Positions 49,406 to 57,441 of a stretch of 64,000 bases of DNA are shown one piece after another. Every line of letters begins with the position of its first letter. Position 1 is the first letter of the stretch. The translations under genes and the position numbers were made by a program. The DNA is from UBA9732 sp963621975 (GTDB lineage Bacteria; Spirochaetota; Spirochaetia; Sphaerochaetales; Sphaerochaetaceae), in NCBI GenBank assembly GCA_963621975.1, contig CAVFGI010000001.1:1-64000 (forward strand), written 5' to 3'. The notes below the pieces were generated by a model. It ran no database searches and was not told the DNA's origin. It saw only the letters and a program-made list of their open reading frames with translations.

Positions 49406-50158
49406 ATGAATCTTGACAACGTAATTGCAACCAGAAAACACAAGACTATCTACAGAGATGGCGACAAGTGCTATAAAGTCTTTGACAAGAGCTTTTCTAA
49501 GGCCGATATCCTTAACGAGGCTCTAAATCAGGCTAGAGTAGAGGAAACATGGCTCCATATTCCAAAGATTTATGGGGTAATGCCTATAGAAGATGGTAGA
49601 TGGGCTATTGTTTATGACTATATTGAAGGTAAGACCTTGGCTCAGCTTATGGAAGAGAATCCAGAGAAGAAGGACAAGTATCTAAACGACTTTGTTGACC
49701 TTCAAATTAGCATGCATGCTCTTAAATGCCCACTTCTTAACAAGCTCAGAGATAAGATGAAGAGAAAGATTACTGAAACGACTCTTTCTGCTACAGTAAA
49801 ATACGAACTTAAGATGCGCCTTAGCGGTATGCCCAAACACGTTAAGCTTTGTCATGGTGACTTCAATCCTTCCAATGTCATCATTACACCAGACGGCACG
49901 CCTTACATTATTGACTGGGCACATGCAACACAGGGTAATGCCTCGGCAGACGTTGCTCGTACATATCTTATGTTCTGTCTCTCAAAAGATGAGGAGACTG
50001 CTAACAAGTACTTGGACCTTTTCTGTGAAAAGAGCGATACTCCTAAGCAGTACGTTCAGAAGTGGATGCCAATTGTAGCTGCTTCACAGAGCGTTAAGGG
50101 AAATGAAAAGGAGCGTGAGTTCCTGTATCATTGGGCCGATGTAGTTGAATACGAGTGA
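49406..50158 (+). CDS. Phosphotransferase (APH/choline kinase-like fold)
   Basis: A 250-residue small-molecule kinase. The N-terminal lobe has YKVFDKSFSKADILNEA and IVYDYIEGKTLAQLM (hinge), the catalytic loop is LCHGDFNPSNV and the metal-binding Asp is in YIIDWAHATQGNASAD. It resembles the bacterial TIGR02172-type phosphotransferases rather than antibiotic resistance enzymes. It begins nine bases after adhE, probably on the same transcript. Substrate unknown. Confidence 0.75.
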   Translation: MNLDNVIATRKHKTIYRDGDKCYKVFDKSFSKADILNEALNQARVEETWLHIPKIYGVMPIEDGRWAIVYDYIEGKTLAQLMEENPEKKDKYLNDFVDLQISMHALKCPLLNKLRDKMKRKITETTLSATVKYELKMRLSGMPKHVKLCHGDFNPSNVIITPDGTPYIIDWAHATQGNASADVARTYLMFCLSKDEETANKYLDLFCEKSDTPKQYVQKWMPIVAASQSVKGNEKEREFLYHWADVVEYE

Positions 50159-50213
50159 TTTTGTTAGTAAAACAACAAAAATGTCAGATTTGAAACTTTT
50201 TTCTAAAACTTAA

Positions 50214-50243
50214 TTGACAGAAACTTGGACTGTGGTGTATACA
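50214..50243 (+). promoter_or_regulatory. Promoter of the TrpXYZ-like transporter operon
   Basis: A perfect TTGACA (50214-50219) is followed after 18 bases by TATACA (50238-50243). The transcript would start near 50250, giving a leader of about 190 bases before the binding-protein gene. Confidence 0.7.
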
Positions 50244-50286
50244 GAATGCAAATTTATGCATTAGAAATCTTAGGAGGAGAATAAAT

Positions 50287-50364
50287 ATGAAAAACGTGCT
50301 TTTTAATTCATCATACGAGTTCTCTTTCTATTATTACTTTAGTTGTCCTCACTACTTCGTCTGA
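50287..50364 (+). CDS. Phe/Tyr-rich leader peptide of an attenuator
   Basis: A 25-codon ORF with a strong ribosome site (TAGGAGGAGA, eight bases before the ATG). It begins MKNVLFNSSYEF and continues with the run FYYYF and ends HYFV-stop. Ten of 25 codons are Phe (5) or Tyr (5); there is no Trp. The stop lies 28 bases before a terminator stem. This is the composition and layout of an amino-acid attenuation leader like pheL, so ribosome stalling at scarce Tyr-tRNA or Phe-tRNA should raise expression of the transporter downstream. Confidence 0.8.
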   Translation: MKNVLFNSSYEFSFYYYFSCPHYFV

Positions 50365-50408
50365 GAGTTGAAAGTTTTTCAAATCTATTAAGGTTCTCCC
50401 AGACGGAG
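50355..50408 (+). promoter_or_regulatory. Antiterminator pairing
   Basis: Bases 50355-50367 (CTTCGTCTGAGAG) pair with 50396-50408 (CTCCCAGACGGAG) at 12 of 13 positions, one a G-U. A small stem TTGAAA/TTTCAA (50368-50382) nests inside. This structure uses the left arm, loop and part of the right arm of the terminator, so the two folds exclude each other. The 5' strand overlaps the last leader codons and stop. Confidence 0.75.
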
Positions 50409-50420
50409 AACTTTTTTTTT
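50393..50420 (+). terminator. Attenuator terminator
   Basis: GTTCTCC (50393-50399), loop CAGAC, GGAGAAC (50405-50411), then nine T residues: a textbook Rho-independent terminator 18 bases before the binding-protein start codon. Confidence 0.88.
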
Positions 50421-50438
50421 ACTTTTAAGGAGCGGAAC

Positions 50439-51392
50439 ATGAAAAAAATCGGGCTAGTTTTGGTAGTTGCAATTTTGTGTGTGACTAGTGTGTTTGCTGG
50501 TGGAAATAGCGAAAGTAAAGCTAAGTACACTGTGGGAATTTGTCAGTTGGTGCAACATGAGGCCTTGGATGCAGCAACACAAGGTTTCAAGGATGCCTTG
50601 GTGGCAGCTTTTGGGGATGATGTGACTATCTTGGAGCAAAATGCGTCTGGAGATTCGGCCACATGTATTACCATTGTGAATGGTTTTGTGTCCTCAAATG
50701 TTGATTTAATTATGGCCAATGCAACCCCTGCGCTACAGGCCGCTCAGGCAGCTACTGGTGATATTCCAATTTTGGGGACAAGTGTTACTGACTATGGTAC
50801 AGCCCTTGGTGTAAGTAACTTTTCTGGTGTGACTGGTACAAATATTTCTGGTACAAGCGATCTTGCACCTCTAGACCAGCAGGCAGCTATGATTATGGAG
50901 CTCTTCCCAGAGACTAAGAAGGTTGGACTTTTGTACTGCTCTGCCGAGGCCAACTCCACGTATCAGGTAGATGTTATTAGAGAAATTCTTCAGGCTAAAG
51001 GAGTTGAGTGTAAAGATTTTGCTTTTGCTGACTCCAATGATGTAGCTTCTGTTACAGAGAATGCCTGTGCATGGAGTGATGTTATCTACATTCCTACAGA
51101 TAACACTGCTGCCTCCTGTACTCAAACTATTAGAAATGTTGTTGAGCCACATAAGGTTCCAGTAATTGCTGGTGAAGAAGGTATTTGTAAGGGTTGTGGA
51201 GTGGCTACTCTTTCAATTAGCTATTATGAGCTTGGCTTTAAGACTGGTGAGATGGCTGTTTCAATTCTTAAGGGAGAAGCAGAGGTTTCTTCTATGCCAA
51301 TTCAGTATTCTCCTGGCTTTACTAAGGAATACAATGCAGAGCTTTGTGCTATTTTGGGTGTAAGTGTTCCTGAAGATTACAAGGCTATTTAA
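50439..51392 (+). CDS. ABC transporter substrate-binding protein, TrpX-like (COG2984 type)
   Basis: A 317-residue exported binding protein. Signal peptide MKKIGLVLVVAILCVTSVFA is followed by GGNSESKAKY; a relaxed lipobox is not evident, so it may be periplasmic. The two-lobe periplasmic binding fold shows GICQLVQHEALDAATQGF, IVNGFVSSNVDLIMANATPA and KKVGLLYCSAEANS. This family goes with TrpXYZ-type amino-acid transporters. The Phe/Tyr-rich leader upstream argues for tyrosine or phenylalanine rather than tryptophan as the ligand. AAGGAG precedes ATG 50439; a longer frame would run through the terminator. Confidence 0.85.
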   Translation: MKKIGLVLVVAILCVTSVFAGGNSESKAKYTVGICQLVQHEALDAATQGFKDALVAAFGDDVTILEQNASGDSATCITIVNGFVSSNVDLIMANATPALQAAQAATGDIPILGTSVTDYGTALGVSNFSGVTGTNISGTSDLAPLDQQAAMIMELFPETKKVGLLYCSAEANSTYQVDVIREILQAKGVECKDFAFADSNDVASVTENACAWSDVIYIPTDNTAASCTQTIRNVVEPHKVPVIAGEEGICKGCGVATLSISYYELGFKTGEMAVSILKGEAEVSSMPIQYSPGFTKEYNAELCAILGVSVPEDYKAI

Positions 51393-51400
51393 TTTTAGTT

Positions 51401-51440
51401 GAGGTTTTTGCAATTGCAAAAACCTCTTTTGTTTGCTTTT
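51401..51440 (+). terminator. Intra-operon hairpin/terminator after the binding-protein gene
   Basis: A perfect palindrome GAGGTTTTTGCAA/TTGCAAAAACCTC (51401-51426) is followed by TTTTGTTTGCTTTTT. It probably gives partial termination or 3' stabilisation, so that more binding protein than permease is made. Confidence 0.7.
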
Positions 51441-51461
51441 TGATGTGTTTGGAGGATTGTT

Positions 51462-52376
51462 TTGAATATTTCTGCTTTGCTTAGTGCTTTGCCTGGTGCA
51501 GTTGCCCAAGGTTTAATTTGGGGAATTATGGCTATTGGTGTTAATTTAACATACAAGGTATTGGATGTATCGGATTTGACGGTTGATGGAACTATGGCTA
51601 CTGGTGGTGCCGTTTGTGTTATGTTAATGATTAACGGTGTCAACGTTTGGGTGGCTATGTTATGTGCTGTTATTGCCGGCATGATTGCCGGGTTTATTAC
51701 CGGGGTGTTTAAGACTTGTATGGGTATTCCTGCAATTTTGGCAGGTATTTTAACTCAATTGGCTTTATATTCAATTAACCTTTGGATTATGGGGTTTAAG
51801 GCTAACCAAGGAATTAACGTTACTAAGTTTAACTTGATTGTTAGTGCTAGAAACGTTAGGCATTTAAGCTTAGACAATCCAATTCTCATGCTTGTTATTA
51901 TTACAGCTTTATTGATTGGTTTTTTGTACTGGTTTTTTGGTACTGAGCTTGGTTGTTCTCTTAGGGCAACAGGCTGTAATGTTAACATGGCTAAGGCTCA
52001 GGGGATTAATGTGGACCATTGTACTCGAATTGGTTTGATGCTCTCAAATGGCATTGTTGCTTTATCTTCTGCACTCTTTGCTCAATATCAGGGCTCCGTT
52101 GATGTAAACATGGGCCGTGGCGCAATTGTTATTGGACTTGCTGCAGTCATCATTAGCAATGTTCTTTTTGGCAAAATTTTTCACAATTTTGGACTTAAGC
52201 TTTTGGGTGTTTCTTTGGGTGCTGTAATTTACTATTTAGTTATTCAGGTTGTCCTGTGGTTGGGACTGAATACCAATCTTCTTAAGTTGCTTTCTGCTTT
52301 GATAGTGGCACTTTTCTTGGCTATTCCATATTGGTCTGCCAAATATTCACAGAAGCATATTAAGAGTACACATTAG
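51462..52376 (+). CDS. ABC transporter permease, TrpY-like
   Basis: A 304-residue inner-membrane permease with about eight hydrophobic segments (GLIWGIMAIGVNLTYKVL, VAMLCAVIAGMIAGFITGVF, ILMLVIITALLIGFLYWFF and others), of the branched-chain-type permease family that accompanies COG2984 binding proteins. The EAA-like loop region is LRATGCNVNMAKAQGINVDH. The start codon is TTG at 51462, supported by GGAGG seven bases upstream. Its last codons lie inside the tandem repeat that precedes the ATPase gene. Confidence 0.85.
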   Translation: MNISALLSALPGAVAQGLIWGIMAIGVNLTYKVLDVSDLTVDGTMATGGAVCVMLMINGVNVWVAMLCAVIAGMIAGFITGVFKTCMGIPAILAGILTQLALYSINLWIMGFKANQGINVTKFNLIVSARNVRHLSLDNPILMLVIITALLIGFLYWFFGTELGCSLRATGCNVNMAKAQGINVDHCTRIGLMLSNGIVALSSALFAQYQGSVDVNMGRGAIVIGLAAVIISNVLFGKIFHNFGLKLLGVSLGAVIYYLVIQVVLWLGLNTNLLKLLSALIVALFLAIPYWSAKYSQKHIKSTH

Positions 52377-52403
52377 AAGTACACATTAGGAGTACGCATT
52401 AGG
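52365..52403 (+). repeat. 13-bp tandem repeat containing the ATPase ribosome site
   Basis: AGTACACATTAGA, AGTACACATTAGG and AGTACGCATTAGG follow each other. The first unit contains the permease stop codon, and the third ends in TTAGG, which with the next AG forms the Shine-Dalgarno TTAGGAG for the ATPase gene at 52412. Confidence 0.75.
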
Positions 52404-52411
52404 AGTTAGTC

Positions 52412-53206
52412 ATGCTTGAAATTAAAAATCTTCATAAAACTTTTTTGCCAAATACTATTAATAAAAAGGTTGTTTTTAATGGCCTTGATTTACAGCTTAA
52501 TGATGGTGATTTTGTTACCGTTATAGGTGGAAATGGAGCAGGTAAGTCTACATTGTTAAATGCTATAGCTGGTGTATGGCCCGTTGATGATGGTTCTATA
52601 TACGTAGACAGTGTGGATGTTACTAATTTATGTGAATATAAGCGTGCATCCATCATTGGACGAGTTTTCCAAGATCCTATGATGGGTACTGCTGGTAATA
52701 TGCAAATTGAAGAAAATCTTGCTCTTGCTAAACGTAGAGGACAAAAGCGAGGTCTTAGCGTTGGTATCACAAAGCAGGAAAGAGAGGAATATAAGAGCCT
52801 TCTTTCTACTTTGGGTCTTGGCTTGGAAGATAGACTTACAACAAAGGTAAAACTTCTTTCTGGAGGCCAAAGACAGGCTTTGACTTTGCTTATGGCTACC
52901 ATGAATAAGCCTAAGTTGCTTCTTTTGGATGAGCATGCTGCTGCTCTGGACCCTAGGACTGCAGATAAGGTTTTGTCTCTGTCCGATAAGATTGTTGAGG
53001 AAAACCACCTTATGACATTAATGGTTACCCATAACATGAGGGATGCAATTCGTTACGGCAATAGACTTCTTATGATGCACAATGGAAAAATTATTCTTGA
53101 TATCAGTGGAGAAGAGAAAAAAAATCTTACGGTTTCTGCTCTTATGAATGAATTTGCCAAGGCAAGTGGTGATGAGATGTTGTCTGATAGGACTTTGTTA
53201 TCTTAG
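52412..53206 (+). CDS. ABC transporter ATP-binding protein, TrpZ-like
   Basis: A 264-residue ABC ATPase. Walker A GGNGAGKSTLLN (near 40), Q-loop VFQDPMMG, signature LLSGGQRQALTLLMA, Walker B KLLLLDEHAAALDP, and switch His in VTHNMRDAIRYG. DEHAAALDP, with HAAALDP after the glutamate, is typical of this subfamily. It powers the upstream permease. The operon appears to end here; 53207-53330 has only a short T-rich stretch (AAAGAGGTCTTTTTTT) that may terminate. Confidence 0.9.
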   Translation: MLEIKNLHKTFLPNTINKKVVFNGLDLQLNDGDFVTVIGGNGAGKSTLLNAIAGVWPVDDGSIYVDSVDVTNLCEYKRASIIGRVFQDPMMGTAGNMQIEENLALAKRRGQKRGLSVGITKQEREEYKSLLSTLGLGLEDRLTTKVKLLSGGQRQALTLLMATMNKPKLLLLDEHAAALDPRTADKVLSLSDKIVEENHLMTLMVTHNMRDAIRYGNRLLMMHNGKIILDISGEEKKNLTVSALMNEFAKASGDEMLSDRTLLS

Positions 53207-53330
53207 ATTTTCCTAAAGAGGTCTTTTTTTGAAAATAATCTTATTTTAAGAATCTGACTTTAATATGAGCCTCTTATAAAATAGAAAATGCCCCTTTTTT
53301 TCCGTAATAAGCAAGTTATATAATCAAAAC

Positions 53331-54677
53331 ATGAAAATTCAATGGCTAAGTAACGAAAAAGAAAACGTAATTAAGAATTGGCTTGGTTTAAAGTACGGCA
53401 TGTTTATTCATTATGGACTATTCTCTGTTTGTGGCGGAGTTTGGAATGGTAAACGTGTAGAAATTGGATATAGTGAACAAATATTGTCTCACGGAGATGT
53501 CCCCCAAATAGATTACGAAAATCTTGCAAGCACTTTTACTGCAAGTGCTTTTGATGCAAAAGAGATTGTAAAACTTGCAAAAGACTCCAAAATGAATTAC
53601 ATAGTTTTTGTTTCTAAGCATCATGATGGTTTTTGCCTTTTTGATACAAAAACAACTTCCTACAATTGTGCAAATTCACCTTGTCATAGGGATTTAGTAA
53701 AAGAACTTTCTACAGAGTGTCAAAAAGCAGGTCTCAAATTTGGCTTGTATTTTTCATGGATAGATTGGCATTATCCTATGGCTTTACCTATCAGTGCTCA
53801 CAATTCAGACCCTATCCCTGTTGAACACATGAGATACAATTTAGAACAGCTAACAGAACTTCTTTCAAATTATGGGCCAATTTGTGAACTTTGGATGGAT
53901 ATGGGAGCTCCAACATATGAGCAATCCAAAACAGTTTATGAACTTGCTCATAAGCTGCAACCTCAAATTATGGTTAACGGCCGCGTATGGAATGATTTTG
54001 GTGACTTTGTAACTATGCCTGATAACACTTTGCCAGATTGTGATTTGGATGTACCTTGGCAAACTCCTGCCACTGTATATCATGCAACCTGGGGCTATAG
54101 AAGTTGGCAAGAGAGAACGAATTTAGAGGAGAAAATACAAGACATATCCTCTAATATCAAGAAAGTTGTAAGTCATGGTGGAAATTACTTGTTAAACATA
54201 GGTCCAATGGGAGACGGATCTGTTGTTCCTTTTGAGAGAGATGTTTTACTGGGTATTGGAAAAATACTTAATAAAGAAGGTTTTGCTATAAAAGAAGATG
54301 ATTTTGATGCAAAACCTCTTTCAGAACTTTGTCTTTCAAATGGAAAAGCTCTGTACAGATACAGTGGGTCAGAGTATTACTCTCTGAGGAAAATTATAAC
54401 AGGATATTTTTGGAATGTTCTTATCAAAGAAGAAGGAAAATATATTGTTGAATATGAGCTTGATGATAAGTTAGAAAGGGAGTGCAAGTTGTGTTTGGAC
54501 ACAAATGAAGACACCTTTGTCTTTTCAATGAAACAAGGAAAAAAAGCTTTGGGTATTTGCTCTTCTGTTCATTTAAAGCCCGGTAAACAAAGCATCAAAC
54601 TTTATACCCCAGGCGAGCCTGGACACAGAAGCGAATTTCCTTTGAAAAACGTTACCATCAAACTATTTAAGGCATAA
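53331..54677 (+). CDS. Alpha-L-fucosidase (GH29)
   Basis: A 448-residue GH29 enzyme releasing L-fucose from glycans with retention. The N-terminal barrel shows WLGLKYGMFIHYGLFS, FVSKHHDGFCLFDTKTT (His97/98), KFGLYFSWIDWHYP and the nucleophile Asp190 in GPICELWMDMG; GGNYLLNIGPMGDGSV closes the barrel. A C-terminal beta domain follows. There is no signal peptide, so it is cytoplasmic and needs imported oligosaccharides. No strong ribosome site is seen. It converges on the sulfatase maturase with an 11-base overlap. Confidence 0.88.
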   Translation: MKIQWLSNEKENVIKNWLGLKYGMFIHYGLFSVCGGVWNGKRVEIGYSEQILSHGDVPQIDYENLASTFTASAFDAKEIVKLAKDSKMNYIVFVSKHHDGFCLFDTKTTSYNCANSPCHRDLVKELSTECQKAGLKFGLYFSWIDWHYPMALPISAHNSDPIPVEHMRYNLEQLTELLSNYGPICELWMDMGAPTYEQSKTVYELAHKLQPQIMVNGRVWNDFGDFVTMPDNTLPDCDLDVPWQTPATVYHATWGYRSWQERTNLEEKIQDISSNIKKVVSHGGNYLLNIGPMGDGSVVPFERDVLLGIGKILNKEGFAIKEDDFDAKPLSELCLSNGKALYRYSGSEYYSLRKIITGYFWNVLIKEEGKYIVEYELDDKLERECKLCLDTNEDTFVFSMKQGKKALGICSSVHLKPGKQSIKLYTPGEPGHRSEFPLKNVTIKLFKA

Positions 54678-55806
54678 GAGCTTTTGCAAGTGCAACTTCA
54701 TTTTTTGCCACTTCTATAAGCTTGTCATATGAGTATTCAAAAAAGAATTTATAGGCGCTACAGTAATAATTGTTTAAACCTTTCTCTGTTTGGGCCAAAT
54801 CTCTCTTACAACCACCATGGCAAAGACCTTCCCATTTGCAATCTTTACACTTGATGGCTCTGGTATTTCCTTCTTCTTGAAAGAGAGTTGAAATCTTGCC
54901 TTTGATAGCCTGTAACGCCGATATTGTATGAATATTTCCAAGTTTCCACTGATCTAGGACATAGAAATCACAAGGAAAGAGGCTACCGTCTGCTTCTACT
55001 ACCAAGTAAGAACCACATTGTCCAGAGGTTGCACAAGTAGAAGGTTTTCTTCCAACCAAAAGATGTATATAGTCTTCAAACAAACGGACACTGGTATAGC
55101 TACCTTCTTCCCAATCTCTATACCAATCATCAAAAACAGCACATAAAAATCTTGCATACTCATCAGGCGTCAAAGAGTATTGTTCTTGGCCTCGTTGTCT
55201 TTCTATTGGATCAAGACAGGCAATGAATTGCAAATCTGTAAAACCCAGTTCTTTCAATTTTGCATATACCTTATGTGGCTTGATAGTAGCCTGTTTTGTC
55301 ACAACACATAGGGCATTACATTGCACGTCATATTTTTTCAATAATCCGATATTATTGACAATTCTATTAAAGGTTTTTTCTTCAGATGCAGTAACTCTAT
55401 ATAGGTTGTGAAGCTGCTCATATCCATCAACTGATACACCAACGAGAAAATTCTCTTTTTTAAAGAAACTTACCCAGTTTTCATTAAGATTATATGCATT
55501 AGTTTGAATACTATGATAAAAAAATCTTGAAGAATACTTCTTCTCTTCTTCAATGAAATGTTTATAAAAATCAAGCCCTGCCAATGTTGGCTCTCCACCT
55601 TGAAAAGCAAAAATAATTGAACCATTATTATTTGTTGCTTTGACAGCTTCTTTAATGAGTGTATCAGCTGTCTCAAAACTCATGATGCCATAATTCTTAA
55701 TTTCTCTGTTTTGAGCCTCATTTTCATAGAAGCAATATTTGCATTTTATGTTGCATAAAGAGGAAACTGGTTTAATTAAGAAAGTGATTGTTTTCATCTT
55801 AATCAT
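54667..55806 (-). CDS. Anaerobic sulfatase-maturating enzyme (radical SAM/SPASM)
   Basis: A 379-residue radical SAM enzyme that oxidises the active-site Cys or Ser of a sulfatase to formylglycine without oxygen. The SAM cluster is SSLCNIKCKYCFYE (Cys18, 22, 25), with FQGGEPTLAGL and QTNAYNLNENW as expected for the family. The C-terminal SPASM domain has CATSGQCGSYLVVEADGSLFPCDFY and CKDCKWEGLCHGGCKRD. The Cys-type sulfatase at 60178-61686 is its likely client. Start may be 55806 or 55797; the ribosome site is weak. Confidence 0.92.
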   Translation of the reverse strand: MIKMKTITFLIKPVSSLCNIKCKYCFYENEAQNREIKNYGIMSFETADTLIKEAVKATNNNGSIIFAFQGGEPTLAGLDFYKHFIEEEKKYSSRFFYHSIQTNAYNLNENWVSFFKKENFLVGVSVDGYEQLHNLYRVTASEEKTFNRIVNNIGLLKKYDVQCNALCVVTKQATIKPHKVYAKLKELGFTDLQFIACLDPIERQRGQEQYSLTPDEYARFLCAVFDDWYRDWEEGSYTSVRLFEDYIHLLVGRKPSTCATSGQCGSYLVVEADGSLFPCDFYVLDQWKLGNIHTISALQAIKGKISTLFQEEGNTRAIKCKDCKWEGLCHGGCKRDLAQTEKGLNNYYCSAYKFFFEYSYDKLIEVAKNEVALAKALMP

Positions 55807-55953
55807 TGTATCTAATTTTATGAAAATTATGTAGTAGCGTGTCTTTATAAAAACCGCTATAAAGACGGCTCAAATTGACCATTTGAGCATTATTTAATAG
55901 AATAGAAAACATCAAACAAATACTTTGAGGCTAATTAATTAAGGAGGCGATTG

Positions 55954-57441
55954 ATGAACCAGAAAAGAGTTTTTGTTGGAGGCATGCATCATGAATCTGA
56001 CACATTTAATCCAATAGTTACTTCCAAGGATGATATTTGGGTTTTAAGAGGTGAAAATCTGCTTAAAAGTACAGGTCGTGGCTCTGTGAATGGTGTTATT
56101 GATACCCTACGAGAAGCAGGATATGAAATTGTTCCTGGTTTAATTGCAAGGGCTGTTCCCAATGGTGAATGGGATTATGACTATTTTATGCAACTTAAGT
56201 TTGAATTTTTAGAATATTTGAAAAATGCATTACCAGTTGATGCTCTATGTCTAAGTCTTCATGGCTCAATGAGAGTCAAAGGACTAGGGGAGGCAGAAGG
56301 TTATTTGCTTGAACAAATCAGAGAAATTTGTCCCAATGTTCCAATTATTTCATCCTTGGATATGCATGCTACCATAACAGAAAAAATGATGTCCAATGCA
56401 AATGGTTTTGTTGGCTATAAATGCGCACCTCATACAGATACCTATGAAACGGGTGTTTTGGCTGCAAATATAACTAGAAGAGTTCTTGAAGAAGGTATTA
56501 CTCCATTTATGTCAGCTGTTCATCTTCCATTTATTATTGCAGGAGAGCAGTCAGAAACAAATGTTCAGCCAATGAAAAGATTGACCAATCTATTACGTGA
56601 CTATGAAAAGAAACCACACATTATGGGAGCTTCCTATCTTTTAGGTTTCCCTTGGGCAGATGTAAAAGAGAATGGGGTTACAGCTTTAGTTGTTACTGAT
56701 GATAGTCAAGAAAGTGCAAACAATGCTGCATTAGAACTGGCCCATGAGTTTTGGGACACTAGAGAAGAATTTGCTTTTTACAATGAAACAAGAGAAGTTG
56801 ATAATGCAATAGAGAATACCGTTTTAAGCATAAACGAGGGAGTTTTTCCAGTTGTTCTCTCAGATAGCGGAGACAATCCAACCGCAGGATCTTCCCAAGA
56901 TGTTACAAATTTCCTAAAGGCTATTATCAAAGACAAACGACTTGCTATGTTGAATCCTCCGCTTTGTTATCAAGCAATTTATGATCCAGAGTTTTGCGCA
57001 AAAGCTGTTGCATTGCCAGTTGGAAGCCACATTCAGGGCGAGTTGGGAGCCTGTTTTGACAAAAAAACAAGTACTCCAATCAAAATAGATGGGATTCTTA
57101 AGGCAAAATGCATTGGTTGGAAAGAGGCTCAAAATACAGACATGGCTCTTGTTGACGTTGAAGGAGTAGATGTTGTTGTCACATCTAAACATGTTGGATG
57201 TTATGATCCTGAAATGATGAGAGCTCTTGGGGTTGAGCCCAATAATCTGAAAGCCATAGTTGTCAAACTTGGTTATCTTGAACCTGAAATTAAGGCAATT
57301 GCAAAACGCTCTATCATGGTTTTAACAGATGGAAGTACAAATGAGATATTCACACGACTTCCTTACAAAAACATAACTAGACCAATTTACCCATTAGATC
57401 CTTCAACTGTTTGCAATTTTGATTTTATAGGGCGTTCCTAA
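55954..57441 (+). CDS. M81 family metallopeptidase (MlrC-like)
   Basis: A 495-residue protein of the MlrC (microcystinase C) family. The start RVFVGGMHHESDTFNP, then LCLSLHGSMRVKGLGEAEGY, SLDMHATITEKM, YKCAPHTDTYETG and LSDSGDNPTAGSSQDVT are the family's conserved blocks with likely zinc ligands. Members are found in many catabolic loci with unknown natural substrates, probably amide hydrolases. AAGGAGG precedes ATG 55954 (an in-frame TTG lies one codon before). It converges on the AraC-type regulator with a 17-base overlap. Confidence 0.85.
   Translation: MNQKRVFVGGMHHESDTFNPIVTSKDDIWVLRGENLLKSTGRGSVNGVIDTLREAGYEIVPGLIARAVPNGEWDYDYFMQLKFEFLEYLKNALPVDALCLSLHGSMRVKGLGEAEGYLLEQIREICPNVPIISSLDMHATITEKMMSNANGFVGYKCAPHTDTYETGVLAANITRRVLEEGITPFMSAVHLPFIIAGEQSETNVQPMKRLTNLLRDYEKKPHIMGASYLLGFPWADVKENGVTALVVTDDSQESANNAALELAHEFWDTREEFAFYNETREVDNAIENTVLSINEGVFPVVLSDSGDNPTAGSSQDVTNFLKAIIKDKRLAMLNPPLCYQAIYDPEFCAKAVALPVGSHIQGELGACFDKKTSTPIKIDGILKAKCIGWKEAQNTDMALVDVEGVDVVVTSKHVGCYDPEMMRALGVEPNNLKAIVVKLGYLEPEIKAIAKRSIMVLTDGSTNEIFTRLPYKNITRPIYPLDPSTVCNFDFIGRS

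Noticed and set aside
49406..50158. Aminoglycoside resistance gene
   Set aside because: The fold is APH-like (HGDFNPSNV, IDWAHA), but it sits directly behind adhE without any mobile or resistance context, so a housekeeping small-molecule kinase is more likely.
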